The notes beneath the pieces are model-generated. The model did not search any database. It saw only the letters and a program-made list of their open reading frames with translations, and had not been told where the DNA came from. A stretch of 64,000 nt of DNA, taken from assembly GCA_020466095.1 (NCBI GenBank), contig CM035809.1, positions 8,466,723-8,530,722 of the forward strand, given 5' to 3'. A program made the translations under genes and the position numbers. Numbering within the stretch: the first letter of the stretch is position 1; each line of letters starts with the position of its first letter. This DNA comes from Chlorops oryzae (lineage: Eukaryota; Arthropoda; Insecta; Diptera; Chloropidae). Shown here in pieces: positions 45,746 to 59,627 of this stretch.

Positions 45746-46203
45746 CAAGGGTGTTCTAAGCGGAGGCTCTATAAGTTGAAGAAAGTCATTTGAACAAAAA
45801 ATATGACGAGTCAAATGACCATAAGTTACATATAAATTAGGTAAAGAAAGTATTGTAAGGCTTTCAAAAAAAAATTTACCTACATTAATCAAATAAGAAT
45901 TTCAATCCATTTCAACAGAGATTCAGACCACTTACGATTAAATCTAATTTATTCATCAAGATTGAGTTGCAAAATTTAAAATTTATTAACTTGCTTTAGA
46001 GCTTTTGGTTAAGTTTAAATATTTCTATATTTTTCATTAGTAAATTTCCTTTTTTTGAAACAACTGCAAATTTTTTTCTTTCCCTTATAAGTAACTCCTC
46101 AGGGGTGCATTTTGGACCTCCTCCTCCCATACGATTTTTTGTTCACAATGACCTTCTCTATTAACCTTATAGAGAAAAGCACTCAGCTACGGAACACCCT
46201 GTA
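45746..46203. mobile_element. MITE with ACA(A/G)GGTGTTC ends
   Basis: The left end is CAAGGGTGTTCTAAGCGG and the right end, reversed, is ACAGGGTGTTCCGTAGC. Further inward both arms share CTCTATAAG and TCATTTGAACAAAAAAT-like sequence. Imperfect inverted repeats of about 60 bases enclose some 340 bases without a gene. Confidence 0.55.
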
Positions 46204-49200
46204 TATGTTTTCTTCAAATATGATTTTTTATCAGACCGAAAGTGTTTTTCTAAAAAGTTAATGAGCTTCGACCTACATAGGTCAATTGTGAAAATACACG
46301 ATGGACTTTAAATACCGATTCTTCAACATCGATTTTTCTACATCGATTTCTTCTGAATGAGTGAGCACCTCTATTGGTTGAATAATCAAAATAGTTCCCT
46401 TTGGATTCTACCTTCATGTAAATTCGAGAAGATTTCAGCCGCTTTGGGGACTTCGAATGAACATTTCGCTTTGTAGATTTTATTGAATTCGGTTTTAAGA
46501 TTGAACTCGATACATTTTGGGGACTTATGCTAACAACATATGAAAAAGCTGTCAAATAGAGTGTTAAAATTCTTCAAATGGATTTTCCACACAAACTGGT
46601 TTAAGTCTAAAATACAGCCCTGTAGAAAATAAAAGATTTTAGGGGGAGGTAGAATCCAACGCAATCGAACTTAGTCAATTTCCTTTGAATTGGTTTGTTC
46701 TTTTCGAAGAAGGCATTGGAATTACTTTTGTGCTGAGTGAGAGTCCCAAGCAAAAAACCCTACGGACCTGAAATCTTCTCTACAAGCAATCTTACTTTTC
46801 ATTGCTTAAGACTCTTACGTAAAAAAACATAAAACTTAAAAATGAAACTTAAATGGTTTACATTACATCTGTTGTTTTCTTTGGAAGTTTCTTTAAAAAA
46901 AAAACTTCAGTAAAAACTTCAATATAGAAAATTTCACAGCAGGTAAATGCTATCCGAAAATGTAATTTTGAAAATGTTCGGGCTCATCCAACGTTTTTTA
47001 TACATTTTTATGCCTTCTGCAACAAGCTTTTTACCTCAGAACTCCAATCTTGCCACGAGAAGTTCAATAAACTCGCATGCAAGAATTTATTTTCATGAGA
47101 GGTGGGCAAGTGAACCGCCTTCTTGGCCAAAACTTTGTCGGCCAAATGAACAAATTGATTTTTGCTTCTACTTTTTTTTAACACACACGCGTTTTTTTCT
47201 GTTTGTTTATTTTTATTATTATTTTTTATTTTTTATATATATTTTTTATAATTTTTTTTTACGCAGAAAGTAGGACAACAGGTGGAAAGGCAAGCTTAAA
47301 CAAGTTGTATGGGGAAAAAGGAAAAGTCGTTAGGTTGACGAAAAAATGTTGCCGAAGAGTTTGAGTAAATTTCAAGTATAGTGAAACCTCGTTGATACTG
47401 CATTTTATAAAACCACTGAAGATACGAGTTTTTCACTACCAAAGCAACCCATGATGCGTTTGTCATAGTTTGATGCACTTTTTTGTGCGAACTCTCCAAG
47501 GAGAACTTCACTGTTGGCAGTTCATCAATGAATTTACTAGCGCTGAAGAGACAACAGAACATCCCATTGGCGATGGAGACAGCTTTTCCAAAGCCTTTTT
47601 TGGCAAATAAAAAAAAAAAAAAAAAAAAATAAGAAAAACTCCAACGGAATTCACCATTCAAGCGTAAAGTTTTTCCTTACTTTTTCTCTCCAAGCCTTAC
47701 TCTTTATGGCGCTATGTTCCGTTTAAATTAATTCTGAATTCCTTCTGAAGTCTTGCTCCAGTCTTTCTACGTCCGATTTGGGTCTTGATATGCCGTCTTT
47801 TGGTCTTGGTTCGTTGCATGCGTTCAAGTTGTGTGTGTGTTTATGGAAATGGAAATCGATTCGGTTGAAAAGGAAATTGTTTGGCATATTCTTTGGGTGG
47901 AAAAATTTCCTAAAATGGTCTAACAAGATCGGTCAGCACAAAAACAGTTTCAGCGGATAAGTGAAAAAGTGAAATGTGAAAATTTAGGTTACCAACGGCA
48001 GTGCTTCCAAAAAGGAAATGAAAATTGTTCAAATGACGAGAAAATGAGTCAGTCAAGTGAGAAGAATGGACGAATTTTTTTTTTTAATTTTTTTTTTGTT
48101 TTTCAACGAAGAAAAAATGTTCAACAATTCGAATTGAGATCAAACGGAAAGCACGATTGGAGAAAATACCTGCAACTCCGTAAATGGGAGATATTTTAGG
48201 GAATTGTTTTTAAGAGATCCTGAAATGATGGAATTTTTTTCACAATTATTTATGGCAATTTTTTATGACTTCCGGAGACAAAGGACTGATAATTAAATTA
48301 AGGAATTCAGCTTATATTTATTACACTGTGTAAGTTTTATACAAAAAATTTTTTCAGACTGACCTAAATCCTATGGTTTCCCCCTATTTTGGCCACGGGA
48401 TATTGAACTGCATCATTAGTTTTTTGAGTTGCAGCTCATCATACAAAATCATACAAAAATTTTTTAAAAAGTTTTTTACCCCAGTTTGGTATTCTTAACT
48501 AACATCACAGCGTGCTCTGAAATATGCCAAGTATTTCTTCCAAAAAAACCCTTAACTGTTGCGCTCTTTCGGTGATCCTCAAAATATTAAATTATTCTGT
48601 TCGGAAGCCTTTTTATTTAATCAATCAAATTCTAAAAACATTTATATTATTTCGAAATCAGAATGATAATAATAATAATTTTCCGTTCATATTTCCCCCG
48701 CCTTCTCTATACGTTCAGTTTCCTTTTCATATTTTCCGCCTTCTCTATATGTTCAGTTTTCCTTTTCAAATCGGTGAACAATGATAACATGCCGCACTAG
48801 GGAGCTATACCCATTTAAAAGTAAAAAATCATCTTTTATTTTTACATAGTTTTTGTGATATCCCTGCCGAAATGAGCCGGTCAATTTCCTAAGAAGGAGT
48901 GGCCTTTGACCGGTCCAAACCCTACCGGTTAAATTATGGCAGTTCGCTCCATCGAATTCGTCTAGCCGGCGTTCAGTAATAAACGGGTTGGTTTAAAGGT
49001 AGGCTGTAAAAGGCACTTTCATCAACTTAGAAAAAATATGCTTTTCATCTTTCACAAAGCAGCGAAAAATATGTTTAGTTACCTTTTTGCTCTACTTATA
49101 TTTTTAAACTGCTGCAGTGAAAAAAATTGAAAAAAAAAAAGTTAAAATAAAAAAATATTTAAGAAATGGTTTTTTTTATTCCTAATTTGGCTAGTCTAAA

Positions 49201-49691
49201 ACCAGACAAAATTCTGAAAATTGACTCAAAAAGAACTTACCTACGATCAGCCGTTTTGCGGACTACTCCCTCCCCAATGTCAGGCCCATGTTAAAAAGGT
49301 CAGTTGAATACATTAGAAGTGCAATATGAGGGGACTAGTACTGGTAACATGAAGGACTAACCGAAGGCTACACTTGGGTCAGTTCATATTTCTGCAGGGA
49401 TGATATTTTTTAATTTTTTATATGAAAAATCCCTAAAGTATGCTTCGAAATATTTAAAATACTAACAAAAAATAAACGGTTTTTGGGTTTTAAATGGGTT
49501 TAGCTTCCTAATGTGGCATTTCTCGCTTTTTCATAGGTTTTCGTCATGGTTTACAAGGACATAACATACCAGATGTCTTATTTATCTTAAGTAGAGATCT
49601 GTTCTATATATTCATCAATAAGTTTCTACACAGTGACCTCATGGATAGTTATCGCTGGGTTGAAGCCTTTATTTAAGCAATGATACACTAT
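46204..49691. other. intergenic or intronic stretch
   Basis: AT-rich, with long A/T runs near 47,170-47,260 and 47,608-47,629. A short inverted repeat beginning TAGTGAAACCTCG at about 47,385 looks like a decayed pogo-type MITE. No supported exon. Confidence 0.4.
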
Positions 49692-49920
49692 CAACCCTAT
49701 TCTGAATATTCCCAGAGAACGAATTTCCGGGGAATTTACTTTTTTCGATACTAAAATTCTCCTTTTTTAAATAGATAGGGTAAGGAAAATTATGGGTATG
49801 GGCCAAATACCAATTCCCCATTAAATTTCTTCCCCAAAATATTTGAAAAAGAAGAAGTTTACGGTCGAGAAAGGTTAAATCCTCGGGAATTCGTTCCCCG
49901 GAATAACCAGAATCGGGCTG
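49692..49920. mobile_element. MITE with about 62-base inverted ends, 229 bp
   Basis: The left end is CAACCCTATTCTGAATATTC and the right end, reversed, is CAGCCCGATTCTGGTTATTC. The arms stay alignable for about 62 bases (GAACGAATT, TTTACTTTTTTCGA against TTTAACCTTTCTCGA). TAT flanks both ends, a possible 3-base target duplication. Confidence 0.7.
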
Positions 49921-51786
49921 TATATAAATAACTGCCATTTATAATATCAAGTTTACCAGGAGGATCTTTTGGCAAAAAATTTCTCTAATCCCTATGTATT
50001 ATAAACATTGTAGGTATACATTTATTTAGTTACTGTAAAGCTTTAATTATATTCCGCTATTATGCTTCAAAATATGAATGCTTCTTGTACCTATGAGGGG
50101 CTGTGAAATATCCGAATAAATGAAATAAATAAATTTTCACTGCCATTTTAAACTATGTACATATACATATGTCGCGTAGTTGAAATATATCCATGGATAT
50201 CAAATGAATGGTTTCATGTGCAAAACCAATGAAAAGTATTCAAAATCAATTTCTAGCTTTAAGGAGAACGATACTTCCTTCACACCTCTTACATAATTTG
50301 AACAAATAAATTTTCCGTGCATCATTGCGTCAACAATTCCAACACCATAGGACGACATCACTCAGCACATCAAACAAGCATAGATTACAATTTTTTATTT
50401 ACTTATTATTTATTTATTTTTTTTTTGAAAGAGGAAATATCAAATGAAATTCAAATCGAAACTCCATATCAAATCAACAAAAGAAATAAACAACAACAAA
50501 AAATAATGTGGTATCATAATACGTCACGCTCGGTGAGAATGCATAAAAAGAAAAGTCATTCCAAAAAAAACGGCCTGTGAATGTTTTTTTTTAACCACTG
50601 CTCTATTGGTCTGTTGGTCAGTTGGTCTACGCGTAGACAATGCAACCGGAAGTTTATCTTCAGTTAAACGTGTTGGAATTATTTTCATCAGAAAATGCAT
50701 GCCTTCAATGCAGGTTGCTGCCGCAATCCACTTTAGACTTTGAATTTTCGAAATCGCATGCGATATTTTTGTTTCGGTGTAATGTGTTTTATTTACTATC
50801 TCAAAGAAAGTGTTTTTCTATTACACTTTAAAGCATTTGTTCTTTTCTCATTGGTTATTTTCATTGGATTTTTATTTCACGATTCTCAATTATCGTCTCA
50901 AATATATTCAAAAATTCACTTCACGGTGCCGTTGTAATGTTCCGCGAGCCCTTCAATCATATAAAAAGCAAAGCAAAGTCAATCACGCAGGCGCACGCCC
51001 AAATTTGCAGAGCATTGACCGTGAAATTACTTCATATAGAGTGACGAATATTAAGCATTCAAAAATCATGAAAAATATTTTATCAAAACAAATCGCAACC
51101 AAAAATTACTCATCCTCTTGAGGAATGATTTTCACGTACGAGTACATCGAATGTAGTTGATTAGAGTTTTTTTTTTGTGTCTTTTGTATTTCAACGAAAT
51201 TTCAATGTTGATTGAGTGATTCGATGCGATCGAAAGAATTAAAAGAAATCTCCCAGTCACGATTGTCGAAAATGAAATGTCTTTTCAGTCAAACCACGAA
51301 TTCAAATGTTAGACCAAATCATGGCACGATGATATTTCAGATATTATCACTTCTAATTGATCTTATATCATTCGCTTTAGAAACGCTTGAAAGTTGAGTA
51401 ACAATATCCCAATCAACAAAGCACACATAAAAAAAAGTCAAAGAACTCAACTCAAGCCGCTCCGGGATAATCATACATTCTACACAAGCTATCACAATGC
51501 CATAACAACCATAATTTAAAGTGTCGAGCGAAAGAGAAAGATAAGAAAGAACCTTTCTAAGAAACACTTTATGTTCATGATATTTTATGTGACAATTTGA
51601 AAGTGCTTTATTGTTGGCAACCAGTGGCGTCGAAAAGGTAAATGTGAGTCCTAAAACCGTTCTAGCTTCGGAGTGCTCTAAATGAAAGTATCATATATAG
51701 GGTTTCATTGATTGCAGGGCTGAAGGGAGATGATTTTTTTTTTTTTTTTGGGCTTTAATCTACACAAGAGGCTCAGGCATCCTTAT
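49921..51786. other. intergenic or intronic stretch
   Basis: AT-rich sequence without supported features. Open frames of 60-100 codons around 50.3-51.4 kb have no gene-like context. Confidence 0.4.
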
Positions 51787-52844
51787 ATGCCATTCAGACG
51801 AGCACCGAAATCCCGGGATTTCGGCACTTGGATTTCGTGAAATCCATATCGAAATCCAAGCGTTCACACGACAATATCGTGGACAATATCGACTTGAGAG
51901 GATTTGATTTGACAGCCATTTATCTGTTTGCAGTGCTGCCAATTGTAGGGAAATTTCCTTTAAAAATTTTAGGGAATTTTTTAAACAAAATATCCCTTGT
52001 AGGGACAAAAGTACAGATATCTTATTAATCGGCAAATGCACAGAATTTGTGATGTATTCCAAAATATTTAATAAATTTTGTATAAATTTGGTTGTCATAA
52101 AATTAAAAAGACAAAATAAAAACTATGCCAACCTGTCTTTATGTGAAAAAGTTCGGTCGAAGCTATCGCCAAGCGTCGATAGTCTACAAATTTGAAAATT
52201 GAAATAGTATTTGTATTGGTTTTTTTGAATAAATTGAAAAACTGTTTTATTTACCGCTACAAGATAAGGCCTATTCATAATTTTAATGAAATCATTTTTA
52301 CTTGAACCACAACAAAAAAACTTAAATTTTGAAAGAAACTTATTTTTGAAAAAAAAAAAAAAAAAAAAAAATTCAAATGAATTTAGTACGATTCGGAGTT
52401 CCAGACTACCCTGAAAGATTCTCAAAAATATTAGCCTACCATATTCATGGCTACTCATAAATTTTTGTAGGCAAGAGGCAAATTATTTTAAAAAAAATAT
52501 AACGATATTTGTGGTAGGGAAAAACGTAAAGAATTGTGGGGATTTTTTTTTTTAGTTTGTAGGGAGTTTTTTGTTTGCGTGTGGGCAGCATTGCCTGTTT
52601 GATTACTTTGTTTTTTCAAAATTTGACAGTAGTGTTGCAGCATTTCTTCGATACATATCGAAAAACGCAGAGTTGCATTCAGTTTGTTCCGGATTTCTCG
52701 TGGGATTTCGTTGAAATCCAATTTCTGAGCGGATTTCGTTTGACATTCATTTGTATGGGAAATCCCTTGGATTTCGACTGGATATCGGCTGAAATCCTCA
52801 AAAGTGCCGAAATCCCGGGATTTCGATGCCGTCTGAATGCCATA
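51787..52844. mobile_element. 1.06 kb element with CGAAATCCCGGGATTTCG in its ends
   Basis: The left end reads GCCATTCAGACGAGCACCG followed by AAATCCCGGGATTTCGGCACTT. The right end, reversed, reads GCATTCAGACGGCATCGAAA and then the same palindrome and GGCACTT. Each end therefore contains a perfect palindrome (CGAAATCCCGGGATTTCG on the right; one base different on the left) within a 45-base terminal inverted repeat. More GGATTTCG/CGAAATCC copies lie further in. No transposase was found. Confidence 0.75.
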
Positions 52845-52948
52845 TTAAGAAGGTCCAGCTCGAAACACGTCATAAGACCCTTTGTTTTTTCAACTTAAAA
52901 ACCCACATACCCTAAATACGGGCCTATTTATACATTATTCATAGAAAA

Positions 52949-53059
52949 CAGTGAACCCTCTTCCTCTTAAAGGAACGTTACCTTAGGGAAAAAGCTTGCA
53001 CTGGACCTCCAGATAAAATCGCCAGATGTGGGATAACACAATAAATAGAGGTTTCACTG
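52949..53059. mobile_element. pogo-type MITE, 111 bp
   Basis: The ends are CAGTGAACCCTCTTCC on the left and, reversed, CAGTGAAACCTCTA on the right, the same end type as the element at 10239. The TA flanks are not preserved. Confidence 0.65.
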
Positions 53060-56000
53060 TTTTGATTATATAATTTTGAATTCGTGATGAGTAAGTAGTT
53101 AGCGCTTGAAAAAGAATGAAGTCATTAAATAACCTAAGCGTCCGTTAAAAGTTATTTATACCTTTTGTGTTCAGTTCTTTAAAGAAGCTCAAAAGCGAAT
53201 CCAAATGAACAGAAGAGACTTCAATTGATAGAGAACGTCTTACTCCAACAATGGGCCAAGAGACTTTTGTCTGCACCGAGGAGTCGCGAACCTTCAATAA
53301 TAACAACACATCTTGGCATACATTTCCCGCGCACAAGACAATAATTATTTTTACTAAAAACCTTAGATCCTCTCAAACCAAAGCCAAGACCCTTAACTAT
53401 AAAAAAAAAAAAAAAAAAAAAGTGGTTGAAAAAATGCGTTGGCGTTGGGACCGCGACTGATTTGCGAAACTTCGAGATACGCTTTGGCAAACACGTGCGC
53501 TCATTACAGCCTCAGGTAGATTACGAAATGAGCGTCTGTAATCATGTGCAGACGTTGCCAGAATTATGTTGATTTACTGCGCTAATAGACCGCAAAAACC
53601 AAAAGTGGAAAACAGACAATGCAATACCTTGCTTTGAAAGCATCGCCGCAAATATCTGCAATTGCATTTTGCATCTTGCATCAAGCTAAGAATCGATGCA
53701 GCCACTCGCTAAGATATCATTGCAGAGGCCACACGTGTTACCCAATCTTATCGCACTGCGGAGATAGTTTACAGTTTCGCTTGAACGCGCCAATGAACCG
53801 ATTGACTTATGGTTGCTCCGTGCATGTTGCAGCAACATCGACGTCGAGCATCTTCTTCTAAGAAGTGTGTGTCTAGAATAAATGCTGCAGCCAAAGATAG
53901 AAGAAACATGTTCCGATGCATGTTTTATCATAAAGAATTGATTGGAATGAATTTTTTTAAGGGTTTTCTTTTTTCTCTCGGCTGTGATGAAGAGGAAATC
54001 AAATTGCCTTTACTTTTATTTTCATCTCATAACTTCCGTTCGACTAATTGACTTCCTTTTTGGTTAACGTCTTCGTTAATTGTAGCGCTATTAAAAAAAA
54101 AAAAAAGAGAAAAGAAAATCTAATTTATTTCACTCGTTCCTCGTTGCAATTTCACCTGTGGTGGAAAATTACGGAACGTTAAAATTAAATGGCAATGCCA
54201 TCAATCCATCATTAATTACTTTTGATCTGCCGCATTCAGCTTCACATGCGTCCAAAAGTCGTTATGCATTGGGGGGGAAATACGATCATTCGTTTCGGCA
54301 GATATGAATTCCATGAGGGGATCACAACATGCTGCAAGCGGTGCAGACTTTTACTTTTCTTTTCGCTAATCGGCCATGAATCTCAAAGTCTTAACGTCTC
54401 AAAGTCATGGAGATCTTTGGTGTATTGTTCGGAAATATAAATATGCGCAACTTTTCGAGCATGTCAGGCATTTTTCATTCATCAAATGACTTTGCAATTG
54501 AAATTGTCAGCCTGCGAAGAAATTCAATTCAGCAATCGTCCGAAGTGAAGAGCTTTTCTTTTTCTCCATTTTTCCTAACTTTCAAAATTCATACAACACG
54601 AGTAAAAATCTCCCCAAAAACCGTTTATCAACGATTTTGTCTGTCGTCGTTTGTCAGATTTTGTAACAAAAAAAAAAAAAAAAAAAAAAAAATTGTTTTA
54701 GTGCCTTGCGTTACTTTTATGTCACATGACATAAAAAAAATCACGTTGTCGGTGACTAAATTATCAGCTTTTTGTCTTGCACCTATTCGGCTGTTCCCAT
54801 GTCTCGCAAACGTGAACTAGTTTTACGGCATTTCATGAATTTCAAGCCTCTGAATTTTCTCAACAACGAGGTGTTTCATAAATTTTTACTTTATTATGGG
54901 AAATGCACTTCTTTTGATTTTCTTATCTTGACTCAAATTTGATTACGATTTTGCATGGACGCCTCAAAAGCCAAGGTTGCGCGAGGTCATTTGTCTGAAG
55001 GGGGCAAAATTTATAGGTTGTTGCATCAGAATGTTTTTCCTACATTATTTTAGGCCTTTTTTGTAGCCCTGTAGATAGGGAGAATTCCCACCGAACAATG
55101 ATTTCATAGGGGGACGCAGAGTACCAGAAATGATAGAAAGAAAACCTGTTGGCTTTGGTTATTCTTTTGGGCGTTTTCCGGGTAATAGTGCCTACTTGAA
55201 ATTATATTAAAGCGCCCCAGACTTTCTCTATTAGACCACTCCCTGTTATACCACTTCTGAGGATGTGTCATGACTTTTTCTTAGCCGCTTTTATTACCCT
55301 CAAAAGGGTGCCAAAAATTTCCCCTAAATTCCTTTTTACAGACCTATTACCCTGGATTAATGAACCCACCAAATTCTCCGAAAATTGTAATATTTTTGGT
55401 TCCTCATTGCAATTAATTTATTTTGATAAAACCCTTACTGAAAATCGCCATTTTTGTGGCATCCTGGACATGGGTTTGCTTAGTGAGAGCGAAAACTCAT
55501 AAAGCAAGCGTTAATCGCAACTTTTTTATATCGATTTTGATAGTTTATGACTGCTTGAACAGGCCTTAAAAATGAAATCAAAAATTTCATTAAAATGAGA
55601 AAAATATCCCTCAATCTGGCATCACTGCTCTAATGTTTTATGTCCACTTCGACAATAATTGATTAAATTCCCATTTAGAGAAAACACAGTTATAAATGCT
55701 ATAACTAGACTTCGAATGCATAAAAGTTGAATAAAATTAAAATAAAATTACATCCAGACATGTAATCGATGTTCGATAACTTGTCGATAACCAGATTATT
55801 GCGAAAACTATTAATGGCTGCTTCTCTTTTACGTAATAGTTTTACGACTTAAAGTCAATCGATTCGCATCAGCTTTTCCTTTTGACTCATTGCAAAATGT
55901 CATCGTTTAACATCGGAAAATGATGTTTACATAATTATTTTCCATGAATTTTCCATCAAACATCATTAGAGCCTCGTGTCAAAATGTCTTGCAGGAAATC

Positions 56001-58885
56001 GTGTTGATAGCAAAAATGAAGGAAAAAAAAAATATTTCTTTCACGCCAGTGATTTGCAACAGAGAAGACGTCATTTTAACGCTTCCTGAGTCAATAAGGG
56101 TCGAATAAGAAAATTAAGACATCATTTTACCGTACTTCGAGGAAGAAAATTTTTTAGTCCATCATATTAAATTTGCACTTTCTTATGTCGTGCGAGAGAA
56201 ATTGTTGTGCAAAATGGTTAGGTATATTTATATATCTGAAGGGATGAATAGGAAAATTGAAACATCATTTTACGGAACTTGAAGAATTTTTCCACTATCA
56301 TATTTGCACTTTTGTATGTCATGCGATAAAAAATATTCTGGAACACAGATATTTTTTCAAGAGTCGAAAATTAAGATAACATTGCACGGCACTTGCAGAA
56401 ATTTCTCCCCATAAACAATTTTTCACTTTTTATGTCATGCGATTTAATTGTTGGGTGACAAGGATTCATTTCTCAAAGGCTTTAAAAGGCAAAAGGCTTG
56501 TGCTTGATCTTCGATTTTGTGTTTTAAGCGAAATTCAAAAAAGACTCCAAAGGGAGAGAATTTTCAAAGACCACGCCGACTTTAAATTTTCTTGAAGAGG
56601 ATGTTTATAAGAAGAATAGAAGATGATATGCCCAATATAATTTAACTTCATGAGTTATGTTGATTAAGGGGAAACTTTCTAAAGAAACCCATTTTCCGCA
56701 CCCACTTATCCAGCTTTCGGTAATGATTTTGAGGAATTTCAAAAGATCACTTCCCATCAAAACGTCTTTGAAATTTCAAATCGTACAGCTTATGATCTCT
56801 GGAGCAGATTGTAGGACTGAAGGCAACCATTCAAATCGCCGATAAAAGCCATTCTCAAATGAACATGGACAGACAAACATCGACTAACAAACCGACAAAT
56901 GGACAGGCCAATATCTTGTCGTGGCACTGAAAATCTTGTGTCTAAATTTTTTGGATCAATTTCGATTGATTCTGGACATCACAGACGGAGGCACAAACCC
57001 AATATACACACGACACAAAATGTATCGCATGACACAAGAAAATTGTGAAATTTAAGTAAAGCTAACATGCAAAATAAAGTGAGCTTTAATATTCCGGAAG
57101 CTTATTTAATTGATAGCAAATATTTGCTCATCAACAAAGAACTCAATTGATTTCAAGTGGGTCTTTTGTTCGAAAATATCGACTGTGTACTTACAAAATT
57201 CGGCAAACCCAATGAACTCCCTTGTAACTCATTGAGTCATTTTCCATAAAAAAAAAAAATAAATAAATCCAATCACTTTGTTTGACTTAAGCAAACAAGG
57301 CAAAAATATCTTCCGCACTTCAAAGCAGGAATTTCAAAACCATTCGAGAAGAAAATCAAACAAGAAAATTAATTTCCTTGTAAATATTTCAAATTCAATT
57401 TATTTTAAATGACCGTAACCCCAAAGCCTGAATCAACCAATCCGCTTAGTACTACCAAAAACGCTTCATAATCGATTGTAATTCATATGGAATTTGATTT
57501 GAAATCGAAATTTTGATACGCACTCACGTAGAGCGATAAATAAAGTAAAAGCTTCAACGGACTTAATTCAAAAAAAAAAAAAATAAATAAATAAAAAAAT
57601 AATTAAATAAATAAATAAACAGAAAAATTTGAATATTCATTGGCGTAATAAAAGAAAGTACGAATTGCCTAATTTTACCCTAAAGGTAATATGGAAATTT
57701 TCTATTCCGGATATCGATTTCAGCGATTCAAGTTGATTCAAATGAATCATTTGGACTGTATATATGAATGGGTCGTAACTCCCTTTGACTAAAGCGATTA
57801 TTGAACTCCAGCGAAGGCGGATCATTTCCACAGACAGATTAAATAGCCAACGGGGTTTCCACTTATTTTTTTTTTTTTTCAATTTTACATTTCAATAGAA
57901 AATTCATCGAAAAAAAATAAAAAACTTCCAACACGATGCGAGAAGATTACTTCGAATTTATGACGATGACCTGATGCGGTATTGAGAGATCATTCGTTGA
58001 GCGACTTATACTTAATCGTGATTACGCATGCGTAGCCGTTTTTTTTTTATATGTCAATTGATAGAAACAAGCTTTAGCGAATTGAACCCGTTACACAGGT
58101 TGCATTCGCTTATTTCGTTTTCCGATAAAAACTAGTCTGACTTCTGTTGGAGTTAATTCTTCAGACAACTTGTCCGATCGGATTTGGGGAAACCGTTATG
58201 CCGCGTTATGCCCTTTTTGTTTTGTTATGCAATATTTATATCAAATAGAAACCGCTCACTTCCTCAATAACTTTATTCATCGGAAAAGTTTTCATGATTT
58301 CGAAACCTAATTTTTATAGCCACCAAATTGATGGTTTGTTAGCGGAACTTGTTAGCGCTCTCACCATAATCAGTGCAACCAATACGAATTATTCGTTTTG
58401 CCTGCAGCTAGGGATGTCGATAGCTAATCTCAATGGAGTATTATTTATACATATAGATACGTGTATATTGTTTTCTTATGAAAAAGTCGAACCTTTGAAG
58501 CCTGAATAGTCTTTCGCTATTCAAGCTATAATTAAGCCCGAAGGATATATCGATTTGTAAGAAAGAATCGCCGACGTATGGTGCTATTAATATGTTTTTA
58601 ATAACATCATTATTAGGAATAATCATTTGGAATTCGCCTCAAGCCGATATAGATTGACTTAAAGCTGTTATAATAAAATATTTCAAATATTTTGCCGATT
58701 TTTAGTTGTAGTAGTTAAGCGGTTTTGCTTGAGAAATTCACTTGAGCTCCTGTAGCTTCTCAAAGATAAGACTCAAAGAGGTACTATACATGATCATTGT
58801 TAGGTAATTTATCCCTTTGCAAAGTGTCTACACAAATTTAATTTTTTTTTTATATATAATATTTATATTTTGATATTTCATCGAT
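53060..58885. other. intergenic or intronic stretch
   Basis: The part at 53.45-54.85 kb is less AT-rich and more complex, possibly regulatory. CGATA motifs recur near 55,770-55,800. An A/T simple repeat (TAAA units) lies at 57,570-57,620. I find no supported exon, RNA gene or array. Confidence 0.4.
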
Positions 58886-58889
58886 TTAA

Positions 58890-59623
58890 GGGGGTCTTCT
58901 CATTGAAAACCCGTTTTTTGGACCCTTTTTAAAAAAATTCTTATTTGAAAACGCAAAGAATAATTGAAAACTTTTTTTATTTATTGTATTACAAAAGGTT
59001 CAAAGTAAATTAAAAAAATTTTTTTGCCTCGATACGTGGGCTGTTCAAAAAGTATTGAGACTTCAAAGTTGGTGGTGAAAAAAAAGGTGCCGTCACGGCG
59101 GCCACGATTCCGGGTCTCCGGAGCGTCCGAAATGGAAAAAAAACGGGGTTATAATCAGTATAGATGTAATTCTCGGGTGAACCTCAAGCTTAATTTTGTG
59201 ATTATTTTTTGACAAAATGGCGGCCATTCAAAAAAAAATTTCAATTTCGGGGTTTTTTTTTTGTAGTTTAGTGTAAAAAAAAAATAGTAAAAAATTTTTT
59301 TAAAATTATGGTCGAGGTTCACCCGAGAATAATGACAATTCTGCGTCGATTTCACTTTGTTTCATGAAAATCGGTTCAGTTGAACTGGAGATATCATGGC
59401 CGCCAGTTCGAAAAACGTGGTTTCGAGATAAACGCGTTTAAAGTTTGAAGCAACGCAAAAATTACTCGTTTTAGCGCAGATCTTGCTCGACAAAGAAGGT
59501 TATATCCTCTAAACTATTTCGAATTTCAAAAAATCCTTTTAGGGGCATATTCACAACTACCCAAGCTATAAATAAATGGAAAAAAAAAAGTCGAAAAATA
59601 AAGTTGCTCAATGAGAAGACCTC
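58890..59623. mobile_element. Kolobok-like MITE, 734 bp, TTAA target site
   Basis: TTAA flanks both ends (58886-58889 and 59624-59627). The ends read GGGGGTCTTCTCATTGA on the left and, reversed, GAGGTCTTCTCATTGA on the right. Inside is an inverted pair, ATTCTCGGGTGAACCTC at about 59170 and its complement at about 59314. TTAA duplications with a G-rich end fit the Kolobok superfamily better than piggyBac, whose ends start CCY. The open frame near 59,030 is part of the element and not a gene. Confidence 0.75.
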
Positions 59624-59627
59624 TTAA

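Noticed and set aside
46250..46555. 101-codon minus-strand frame, Ser/Lys/Arg-rich
   Set aside because: It begins at a TTG only, lacks supporting signals and overlaps no conserved motif.
59024..59212. Plus-strand frame with a basic peptide
   Set aside because: It lies wholly inside the Kolobok-like MITE.
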